This document shows positions 29,862 to 37,921 of a stretch of DNA of 37,921 nucleotides, piece by piece. A model generated the notes under the pieces. The model was not told the DNA's origin. It saw nothing but the letters and a program-made list of their open reading frames with translations, and made no database searches. Position 1 is the first letter of the stretch. The number at the start of each line of letters is the position of its first letter. The DNA lies in contig CANRHX010000015.1 in the NCBI GenBank assembly GCA_947630545.1, positions 1 through 37,921 of the forward strand, read 5' to 3'. Origin of the DNA: an uncultured Clostridia bacterium (lineage in GTDB: Bacteria; Bacillota; Clostridia; TANB77; CAG-508). The position numbers were made by a program, and so were the translations under genes.

Positions 29862-30798
29862 TTTTTGCCCTCCTAGAATAATATAAATTTTCCATAATTA
29901 TATCAATATTTTTTTGTATATTATCTTCACCTTTTAACCAAATAGTCTGCTTATTCTTTCTAAACCATGTTAATTGCCTTTTAGCGTATCTTCTTGTTTC
30001 CATTTTTATTTTTTCTATCATTTGCTCTTTAGTATATAAGCCATTTAAGTAATCAACCACTTCTTTGTACCCTAATCCCTGCATTGCAGTTGGAAATTTA
30101 TTATATTTTTTTTGAATGTTTTTTACTTCTTCTATTAGTCCTTGTTCTATCATAATGTCTACTCTTTTATTTATTCTTTCATAAAGTTTTTGTCTATCCC
30201 AATTTAATGCAAAGACTCTGTATTCATACTCTGGTTCTTTTCTTGATTCCGCTTCTTGCTGTGTTTTATTTTTTCCTGTTGCATGATATATTTCTAAAAT
30301 TCTAATTATTCTTTTTTGATCATTTTCACTTATTTTTTTTATTGCTTCTGGATCTATTTTTTTTGCTTTTTCGTACAATACTTTTAAACCATCGTTTTTA
30401 GCAATTTGTTCTAATCTATTTCTATATTCCTCATCTAGTTGTATGTCTTTATACTCTATCTCATATATTAGGCTATCTAAATACAAGCCAGTTCCTCCAA
30501 CTATTATTGGATTTTTACCATTTTCTAATATTTCTTTAATTGCTTTTTTTGCATCTTGTTTAAAATTAGCAACACTATACCTTTCATCTGGAGACACAAA
30601 ATCAATTAAGTAGTGTTGTATTCCTTGCATTTCAGAATATGTAGGTTTGGCTGTTCCAATATCCATATCCTTATATATTTGCATTGAGTCGCATGAAACA
30701 ATTTGACCATTTATTTTTTTTGCAAGTTCAATAGAAAGAGCTGTTTTACCTGATGCAGTTGGTCCACAAATAACTATAACTTTAGGTTTCTCTTGCAT
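29854..30798 (-). CDS. miaA: tRNA dimethylallyltransferase MiaA
   Basis: VICGPTASGKTALSIELA, VSCDSMQIYKDMDIGTAKP, GTGLYLDSL, RRYAKRQLTWFRK. Confidence 0.97.
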   Translation of the reverse strand: MQEKPKVIVICGPTASGKTALSIELAKKINGQIVSCDSMQIYKDMDIGTAKPTYSEMQGIQHYLIDFVSPDERYSVANFKQDAKKAIKEILENGKNPIIVGGTGLYLDSLIYEIEYKDIQLDEEYRNRLEQIAKNDGLKVLYEKAKKIDPEAIKKISENDQKRIIRILEIYHATGKNKTQQEAESRKEPEYEYRVFALNWDRQKLYERINKRVDIMIEQGLIEEVKNIQKKYNKFPTAMQGLGYKEVVDYLNGLYTKEQMIEKIKMETRRYAKRQLTWFRKNKQTIWLKGEDNIQKNIDIIMENLYYSRRAKIE

Positions 30799-30814
30799 TT
30801 ATTTTATCCTTTCT

Positions 30815-31249
30815 TTATTTTTGTAGTGCTTTTGTATAAATATTTAAAATTTCCTGTTGAATGTTTTTTAGATAACCACATTCAAATATTATAATTATAA
30901 TAAATATAACTAAAATTAATATAAACTTTTTGCTTGCTTCATCTTTTTCTATATCATTTTCATCAATTTTTCTTAACATTTTCGCAATGGCTGGCATTGT
31001 TATTAATCCATTTATTAAAGTAAATACAAATACTAAAACGTTTCTAACTGATTCCATTTCTTCTTCAGAATTATATGGTATTTCACTTTTAGAAATATTA
31101 AATATTATAAAAGTTATTATTGACAATATTATTAGAGTAATAATAATTGTAATTATTTTTTTTGATTTATCTATATTTCCAAGATTATGCCATGTCCAAC
31201 TTATTAGTATTAAAAATATTGCAATTATTAATGTTATTATTACTGGCAT
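30815..31249 (-). CDS. Small membrane protein of unknown function
   Basis: Four TM segments; between mutL and miaA, same strand. Confidence 0.65.
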   Translation of the reverse strand: MPVIITLIIAIFLILISWTWHNLGNIDKSKKIITIIITLIILSIITFIIFNISKSEIPYNSEEEMESVRNVLVFVFTLINGLITMPAIAKMLRKIDENDIEKDEASKKFILILVIFIIIIIFECGYLKNIQQEILNIYTKALQK

Positions 31250-31259
31250 TAGTTTTCTC

Positions 31260-33917
31260 CTATTTCCTAGAAAATTTTCTTTCTATATCATATTTGGTCA
31301 TTTTTATTGCTATAGGTTTGTCAAAATCATATACAAATGGATTTGGCAAACTTAATAGCTCATCTAGTAAATTATTAATTTCCTGAATTGATATTGCTAA
31401 ATTTCCTTTTTGAGATATCTTTGAAGCAATGGTAGCAATAAATTTTTCTTCTTTTTCTTGTTTTGATGTTCTTGCTACTGTATTTATTTCATCTAGTATC
31501 TCAACAAATAATTTTTTTGTATCTAAATCTAAGCAAACTGTAGGCACTCCTATTAGTTTTATTGTATTTTCTCCAAATTCTTCAAAGCTAAATCCAGCTT
31601 TTGCTAATATATCATAATTTTCTTTTATAATTTCTATTTGTTTATTTGAAAGTTCTACAATATCTGGAAGTAGTAACAACTGTGAGTCTTTGTTTACTTG
31701 ATTATAATAATTGTTTTTTAAATTTTCATACATTATTTTTTCTTTTGCTGTACGTTGATTTATAATATACATTTCTTTTTCTATTTCTGCAATTATGTAT
31801 GATTCAAAAACTATTCCAATGAATTTATATGCTGGCTTTTGATATTTTTCGATTCCTTCAAATACTGAAATATTATCTTTTATTATGTCTACAGCATTTA
31901 ATTTTTCATCTTGTTCTTTTTCTTCTTTTGTTTTTTCCTTAATCACCGGTGTTCCAAATAATTTTTCATACATCTGATTGAAATCATTTGAACTTGTATC
32001 TTGTATATTTTCTTCTACTGTCTGTTCTTCAACAATTGCTTGTTCATCTTGCTCTTGAAGCTTTTTTTCTTCTTCTTTTATATTTTCATCTAATTTACGC
32101 ATATTTTCTTTTATGATTTCAAATTTTTGTGTCGCTTGTTCAGTATTTTCAGGTTTTTCTATCTTTATTTCTTGTGTTTTTTCTATATCTGGTACTTCCT
32201 CTACTTCCTTTACTTCCTCTAATTTTTCTACTTCCTCTGCTTCCTCTAATTTCTCTACTTCCTCTACTTCCTCTAATTTAGTAATATTTGTTTCCTTGTT
32301 TAATTCATAATTTTCCTCTACCTCTGCGACGGCCTCTACTGTTTTAGTTTTATATGTCTCTGGATGCAATTGTCTTAATAAGTCTTCTATTTTATCTTTA
32401 TTTTCTCCAATATATGTATATGTTGTACCATCAGGTAAATTCTTCTCTCTTAAATCAACTAAATCAACCTTAATTTCTTTTTTCTCTTCTTGTTTTAATT
32501 CTTTTTTTGATATTTCGTCTTCTAAATCTTTTTTAACATTTTCATTTATTTGTTTTAATTCTTTTAGCACATCTGAAGTATTTACTATGTTATCTTCCAT
32601 TCCTTTATTATCTTTTTTTACTGTATTTAACACTTCATTATCTGTCTTTAAATCTGGAAATTCATTTTCTTTTTTCTTATTATACAAATCTGCTATGATA
32701 TTACTTGAATCATTCAAAGAAGTGTTTTCTTTACTTTTTTTCCAATTGAAGAATCCTAATGATTTTGGTTTATCCTCTAACTCTGGTTTGTCCATTAATG
32801 ATTTAGGTTTATCCTCTAATTCTGGTTTATTAATCAATGCTTTCGGTTTATCCTCTAATTCTAGCTTGCCTATTTGAATTCTATTTTGTAATTCTGGTTT
32901 TTCTATAACTGATTTATCTTGATTGTTTATTTCTTTTGATAATGCATCTTTTATAGCATGAAAAATTGCTTGGAATACTTTACTTTCTTCTTCAAATCTT
33001 ACTTCTAATTTCGCTGGATGAACATTTACATCTACTTTTGTCTGTGGCATATCTATATTCAAAACTATAAATGCAAATTTTCCAGCATCTATTATTCCTT
33101 TATACGCTTGTTCTGTAGCAGCTGTTAAAATTTTATCTTTTATGTATCTTTTATTTACAAAAAATAACTGATTACTTCTGTTTGATCTAGCAATTTCTGG
33201 TTTTCCTATAACTCCTGTAATTTTCATATCTTCATAGCTATAATTTACTTCAATAATTCCTTGAGATGTATCTTTTCCAAAAATACTATAAATTACGCTT
33301 CTTAAATCGCCATTACCTGATGTTTGTAATATTGTCTTTCCAGTATTTATTAATTTAAAAGCTATGTCAGGATTAATTAAAGCTATTCTTGTAACAACAT
33401 CTTCTATATATCCTGTTTCTGTATAATCCTTTTTTAAAAATTTATATCTTACTGGAGTATTAAAGAACAAATTTCTAACAGTTATTGTTGTCCCTGTTTG
33501 GCATCCTATTTCTTCTTTTTGTAATACTTGTCCTCCTTCAACTACCACCTTGTATCCTATTTGTTGGTCTTCTGTTTTTGAAACTAGTTCTACGTTTGAA
33601 ATTGCTGCAATACTTGCTAATGCTTCCCCTCGGAATCCCATAGATTTAACTTGGTTTAAATCTTCTGCACATCTAATTTTGCTTGTAGCATGTCTTTCAA
33701 ATGCCATTTCTAAATCATCTTTTTGTATTCCCTTTCCATTGTCTGTTATTTTTATATATGAAATTCCACCATTTTGTATATCTATTGTTATATTAGTAGC
33801 TTTTGCATCTATTGAATTTTCTATCATTTCTTTTATTACTGATGATGGTCTTTCAATTACCTCACCAGCAGCTATTTTATTAATTGTTAACTCATCTAGT
33901 AAAACTATGTTTCCCAT
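31260..33917 (-). CDS. mutL: DNA mismatch repair protein MutL with enlarged repetitive linker
   Basis: MGNIVLLDELTINKIAAGEVIERPSSVIKEMIENSIDA, GFRGEALASIAA; RBS supports ATG at 33917 rather than 34007. Confidence 0.95.
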   Translation of the reverse strand: MGNIVLLDELTINKIAAGEVIERPSSVIKEMIENSIDAKATNITIDIQNGGISYIKITDNGKGIQKDDLEMAFERHATSKIRCAEDLNQVKSMGFRGEALASIAAISNVELVSKTEDQQIGYKVVVEGGQVLQKEEIGCQTGTTITVRNLFFNTPVRYKFLKKDYTETGYIEDVVTRIALINPDIAFKLINTGKTILQTSGNGDLRSVIYSIFGKDTSQGIIEVNYSYEDMKITGVIGKPEIARSNRSNQLFFVNKRYIKDKILTAATEQAYKGIIDAGKFAFIVLNIDMPQTKVDVNVHPAKLEVRFEEESKVFQAIFHAIKDALSKEINNQDKSVIEKPELQNRIQIGKLELEDKPKALINKPELEDKPKSLMDKPELEDKPKSLGFFNWKKSKENTSLNDSSNIIADLYNKKKENEFPDLKTDNEVLNTVKKDNKGMEDNIVNTSDVLKELKQINENVKKDLEDEISKKELKQEEKKEIKVDLVDLREKNLPDGTTYTYIGENKDKIEDLLRQLHPETYKTKTVEAVAEVEENYELNKETNITKLEEVEEVEKLEEAEEVEKLEEVKEVEEVPDIEKTQEIKIEKPENTEQATQKFEIIKENMRKLDENIKEEEKKLQEQDEQAIVEEQTVEENIQDTSSNDFNQMYEKLFGTPVIKEKTKEEKEQDEKLNAVDIIKDNISVFEGIEKYQKPAYKFIGIVFESYIIAEIEKEMYIINQRTAKEKIMYENLKNNYYNQVNKDSQLLLLPDIVELSNKQIEIIKENYDILAKAGFSFEEFGENTIKLIGVPTVCLDLDTKKLFVEILDEINTVARTSKQEKEEKFIATIASKISQKGNLAISIQEINNLLDELLSLPNPFVYDFDKPIAIKMTKYDIERKFSRK
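32190..32285 (-). repeat. Degenerate tandem repeat in the mutL linker (KLEEVEEVE-type)
   Basis: Repeated acttcctct units encoding KLEEVEEVEKLEEAEEVEKLEEVKEVEEV. Confidence 0.7.
32752..32873 (-). repeat. Tandem repeat, 13-aa unit (PELEDKPKSLxxK) x3 in the mutL linker
   Basis: LELEDKPKALINK / PELEDKPKSLMDK / PELEDKPKSLGFF. Confidence 0.75.
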
Positions 33918-33990
33918 GTCATATTTCCTCCAATATTTTGGTTTTATTTTAGTCATTATATCATTACTTTTTAGCTTTTGTATAGTTTTT

Positions 33991-34822
33991 TTATAAAACT
34001 CCTTCAAATACTGTTGTAGCAGGTCCTGTCATATAAACATGATTATCTTCCTTATTCCACTCTATTTCTAATTTTCCTCCGAAGTAAATCAATAAATACA
34101 TGATTATTTGTTAATCCGTTTAAGTTACATGCAACAGCTGTAGCACATGCTCCAGTTCCGCAAGCTAGAGTTTCTCCTGCTCCTCTTTCCCAAACTCTCA
34201 TTTTTATATGTTCTTCATCAATTATTTCTACAAACTCTACATTAGTTCTATTTGGAAATACATCTGCAATTTCTAATACTTTTCCATATTTTTCAACATC
34301 AAAATTTTTTGCATCTTCTACTACTGTAATTGCATGCGGATTTCCCATTGATACACATGAAAATATAAATTGTTTATCATAAGCATTTAATTTTAAATTT
34401 TTTACTGGATTTTCGTTTGAATTAACTGGTATTTGTTCAGGATTCAAAATTGGCTCACCCATATCTACCCTTACTGTTTCTACTTTTCCATTTTTTATAT
34501 TGAATACTAAAGTTTTAATCCCTGCAAGAGTTTCTATTGTTACTTCTGTTTTGTTAGTTAAACCTTTATCATACACAAATTTTCCTACACAGCGAATTCC
34601 ATTTCCACACATTTCAGCTTCACTTCCATCACTGTTAAACATTCTCATTCTAAAGTCTGCAACATCACTTTTGCATATTAAAATTAATCCATCTGAACCC
34701 ACCCCAAAGTGCCTATCACTTACATATTTTGCTAGTTCTGATTCATTTTCTATCTTTTGTTCAATTGCATTTATGTACACATAATCGTTTCCTAAACCAT
34801 GCATTTTAGTAAATTTTATCAT
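33991..34822 (-). CDS. dapF: Diaminopimelate epimerase; requires +1 frameshift at CGG 34079-34081
   Basis: [57 protein letters not shown]; +1 restores [35 protein letters not shown]. Length 832 = 3x277+1. Confidence 0.96.
34078..34081 (-). other. Putative +1 recoding site CUU-CGGA
   Basis: Zero frame ends [11 protein letters not shown]; +1 yields the canonical DapF C-terminus GGKLEIEW...[14 protein letters not shown]. Confidence 0.85.
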
Positions 34823-34860
34823 TTTTATCTATCTCCTTTTTAATAACAATTTACTTATTC

Positions 34861-35259
34861 TTATTCTTTTTCTTCTACTTCTACTGTTACTTTTCCTTCT
34901 TCTGTAATAGTAATTTTCTGACCACCATTTTTCAAAGTTCCTTCAATTGGAAATTTTGTAGAATTAGTTTCAATTAAATCACTTAATTCTGACTTTAATT
35001 CTTCGATATTTACATTACCAGAAAAATCACCTTCTTGCACACTTTTAGATAAAAATCTTGTGACAATAGATTGTATTTCATCTGTTTGAGATTGTAATTC
35101 TACATTATCTTTTGCCTCTTTTGCAGTTATAACTGTATCTGTGTTTCCTGATAAAGTAGCAATTGTTATTGATGAAACTATTAATAGTACAACAATTGTA
35201 ATAACTATTGTAATAAGTGTTATACCTTTTGATTCTTTAAATTTATTTATCTTTTTCAT
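34861..35259 (-). CDS. Prepilin-like small secreted protein
   Basis: ESKGITLITIVITIVVLLIVSSITIATLSGN N-terminal prepilin-like segment, similar to the protein at 135-1559. Confidence 0.7.
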   Translation of the reverse strand: MKKINKFKESKGITLITIVITIVVLLIVSSITIATLSGNTDTVITAKEAKDNVELQSQTDEIQSIVTRFLSKSVQEGDFSGNVNIEELKSELSDLIETNSTKFPIEGTLKNGGQKITITEEGKVTVEVEEKE

Positions 35260-35399
35260 TATATTCTCCTCCTATAGTAGATTTTCCTATATTTATCATT
35301 TTCTAGTATACCAATAAAAAATAATTTTTACAATAACTTATTATAAAATTTGACTAATTTCTCTTAGCTTTGTATAATACTCATAAAGGAGAATTTGAT

Positions 35400-37757
35400 A
35401 TGAGTAAAACTTATTTAGATAAATTAGAATATAATAGAATTCTAGAAAATTTATCACATTATTGTATAACATATATTGGTAAAAATTTGGCAAATAATTT
35501 AAAGCCTTCAAATAATAAAAATGAAATTTTAAAATTGCTAGATGAAACAAATGAAGGTTTAAGTATTCTTTATAAGGCTTCTAATCCTCCATTATATGAA
35601 ATAGCAGATATAGGTGTATATTTAAAAATATTAGAATCTGGTGGAACATTAAGTTTAAAAGCTATTTTAGATTTGGCAAAGATATTAAAATATTCAAATG
35701 ATTTGAAAAATTATTTTGTACAAGATTTCATTAACCAAAATGATTTCCCTATTTTATCTGAATATTTTTCTTTGCTTTATACAAATCAGGATATATATAC
35801 AAAGATTTTTAAAATTGTAATTGATGAAAATACAATTTCAGATGATGCATCTTCTAAGCTAAAAGATATAAGAAGAAATCAAAGAAAAGTAGAACAAAAC
35901 ATAAAAAATACTTTAAATAGTATTCTAAATTCTCATTCTAAATATATTCAAGAAAATATTATCACAATTAGAAATGATAGATATGTATTGCCTGTAAAAG
36001 AAGAAAGTCGTTCACAAATCCAAGGATTAGTACATGATATTTCAAGTACTGGTTCTACAGTATTTATAGAACCTTTAGCAGTTTTTGAGCTAAACAATGA
36101 AATTAATAATTTAAAAATAGAAGAGAAACTTGAAATTGAAAAAATAATTAGAGATTTATCAAATCTTTTTATACCTTACACTGAAAATTTAAGAATAACT
36201 TCAGAAAAAATCGGTCTTTTAGATTTTATTTTTGCCAAAGCTAAATATTCAAAAGATATAAATGCTATATGTCCTATTGTAAATGAAAATAAAAAAATTA
36301 ATTTAAAAAATGCAAGACACCCTTTATTAGACAAAAATATAGCTGTTCCTATAAATGTAGAAATTGGAACTAGTTTTTCATGTTTAATTATTACAGGACC
36401 TAATACAGGCGGTAAAACTGTTTCGTTAAAAACTATTGGATTAATTCATTTAATGGCATATAGTGGACTTAACATACCTGCAGACGTTGGTTCATCAATT
36501 TATATTTTTGATAATATTTTTGCAGATATTGGAGATGATCAAAGTATCGCTGATTCATTAAGTACATTTTCTTCACATATGTTAAATATTGTTGATATTA
36601 TTAAAAATTCAACTTCAAATTCTTTAATTTTAGTAGACGAACTTGGTTCTGGTACTGACCCTTTAGAAGGTGCAAACCTTGCAATTAGTATTTTAGAACA
36701 TTTTAAAAGCATTGGCGCCATAACCATTGCAACTACTCATTATCAAGAATTAAAAAAATATGCTTTAATAACAGATGAGTTTGAAAATGCTTCTGTCGAA
36801 TTTGATATAAACACTTTATCTCCTACTTATAAATTACTAATTGGTGTACCTGGAAAAAGTAATGCTTTTGAAATAAGCCAAAAGTTAGGTTTAGATGAAA
36901 AAATAATTTCTAGAGCGAAATCATTATTAAATTCTGATGATATTAAATTTGAAACTATTTTAAAAAATATTTATGACGATAAAATTCAAATTGAAGAAGA
37001 AAAAATACAAATTTCTATAGAGCTAGCTGAAACTCAAAAATTGAAAGAAAAATTAGAAAAAGAAAATGATGATAAAACTAAAAGAGTTAATGAAATTATA
37101 AATAATGCAAAATCAGATGCAAGACGCATTTTATTATCTGCTAAAGAAGATGTAAATGAAATAATTAAACAAGCTTCTTCTACTTCATCTTCTAAAGAAT
37201 TGAACAATATTAGAAATTCTTTAAATGAAAAAATTAAGAATACTTCTATAACTACTAATTCTAATTCATCTAATTTTATTAATGATGAGTCAAATTCGAT
37301 TGATAAATCTGAAATAAAGCCTAATTTGAAAGTCTTTGTTTCTAACTTAAATCAAGAAGGAATTGTTCTTTCAAATGTATCGAAATCTGACGAAGTTCTA
37401 GTTCAAATAGGAAGTATGAAAATGAATGTTAATATTAAGTTTTTGCAAAAAAGTAAATTATGTAAAAAGGACTCTAAATCTTCTTATAGCTATAAAATTT
37501 CAAAATCTAGAACTATAAATTCAGAAATTAATGTTATTGGAGAAACTGTACTTGATGCAACTCAAATTATTGATAAGTTTATAGATGACTGTGCTTTGGC
37601 TAAACTTCAAACTATTAGAATTGTTCATGGAAAGGGTACTGGAAAACTGAAAAATGGCATTCATGAGTTTTTAAAACGCAATCCTCATGTTAAAAGTTTT
37701 AGGATGGGAACTTTTGGCGAAGGCGAAATGGGTGTGACTGTTGTGGAATTAAAATAA
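35400..37757 (+). CDS. mutS2: Endonuclease MutS2
   Basis: ITGPNTGGKTVSLKTIGL, ILVDELGSGTDPLEGANLA, C-terminal Smr domain (TIRIVHGKGTGKLKNGIHEFLKRNPHVKSFRMGTFGEGEMGVTVVEL). RBS supports ATG at 35400. Confidence 0.97.
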   Translation: MSKTYLDKLEYNRILENLSHYCITYIGKNLANNLKPSNNKNEILKLLDETNEGLSILYKASNPPLYEIADIGVYLKILESGGTLSLKAILDLAKILKYSNDLKNYFVQDFINQNDFPILSEYFSLLYTNQDIYTKIFKIVIDENTISDDASSKLKDIRRNQRKVEQNIKNTLNSILNSHSKYIQENIITIRNDRYVLPVKEESRSQIQGLVHDISSTGSTVFIEPLAVFELNNEINNLKIEEKLEIEKIIRDLSNLFIPYTENLRITSEKIGLLDFIFAKAKYSKDINAICPIVNENKKINLKNARHPLLDKNIAVPINVEIGTSFSCLIITGPNTGGKTVSLKTIGLIHLMAYSGLNIPADVGSSIYIFDNIFADIGDDQSIADSLSTFSSHMLNIVDIIKNSTSNSLILVDELGSGTDPLEGANLAISILEHFKSIGAITIATTHYQELKKYALITDEFENASVEFDINTLSPTYKLLIGVPGKSNAFEISQKLGLDEKIISRAKSLLNSDDIKFETILKNIYDDKIQIEEEKIQISIELAETQKLKEKLEKENDDKTKRVNEIINNAKSDARRILLSAKEDVNEIIKQASSTSSSKELNNIRNSLNEKIKNTSITTNSNSSNFINDESNSIDKSEIKPNLKVFVSNLNQEGIVLSNVSKSDEVLVQIGSMKMNVNIKFLQKSKLCKKDSKSSYSYKISKSRTINSEINVIGETVLDATQIIDKFIDDCALAKLQTIRIVHGKGTGKLKNGIHEFLKRNPHVKSFRMGTFGEGEMGVTVVELK

Positions 37758-37782
37758 AACTCGTGTCAAGGGCTCCGTATTT

Positions 37783-37817
37783 TGTGTCATTGGTTCCGGG
37801 TTTGGTTGACACATTTT
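37783..37817 (+). repeat. Second locus of the REP-like repeat
   Basis: tgtgtcattggttccgggtttggttgacacatttt, identical to the left arm at 4535. Confidence 0.8.
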
Positions 37818-37921
37818 GTGCCACTGGTGCCAGGTTTAGGCTAACCAGACCTTGCATTATATTAATTTAGAGATACTTGGTGTCGCAACTTTCAGAATAA
37901 AAAACTAGTCTGTAAGTTGCT

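Noticed and set aside
31260-34007. MutL starting at 34007 (track ORF)
   Set aside because: Would overlap the recoded dapF end; RBS ggaggaaatatgacATG and the conserved MGNIVLLDELTINKIAAGEV start point to 33917.
5942-34822. Five split genes as ordinary pseudogenes or homopolymer sequencing errors
   Set aside because: All breaks share codon, direction and restored Gly; none lies in a long homopolymer; downstream frames are intact and strongly family-like, and the set includes core genes.
35370-35399. MutS2 starting at 35370
   Set aside because: The RBS aaaggagaatttgat precedes ATG at 35400; upstream residues MYNTHKGEFD are the translated RBS.
37850-37921. Possible RNA gene at the right edge
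   Set aside because: No recognisable cloverleaf or conserved RNA motif in the truncated segment.

Overview
AT-rich window from a spore-forming, Clostridia-like Firmicute. It is mostly housekeeping genes: tsaE-tsaB-rimI; a GerA-type germination operon (gerKA-KB-KC plus a small unlisted membrane ORF); an HD-secD-secF-PP2C-prkC-rsgA-rpe operon; birA; GH15; beta-CASP MBL; ftsK; rsmD; divIVA; sepF; miaA; mutL; dapF; mutS2. At the left end are a prepilin-like DUF6273-type protein with a DGR-like variable C-terminus and a tyrosine recombinase flanked by inverted repeats. The main finding is that five conserved genes (gerKA, PP2C, prkC, the HD-domain gene and dapF) are each split by a +1 frame change. 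In every case the change falls exactly at an in-frame CGG codon. Skipping the C of CGGN, so that GGN is read as a conserved Gly, restores the full family sequence. In a manual scan of the window, these five are the only in-frame CGG codons I found in credible genes. CGG trinucleotides straddling codons (NNC GGN or NCG GNN) are common, and CGU, CGC and CGA are used in frame. This points to a lineage-wide translational recoding system: CGG unassigned or unreadable as Arg and used as a +1 frameshift signal, or CGGN decoded as a quadruplet. It is unlikely to reflect five independent pseudogenes or sequencing errors.
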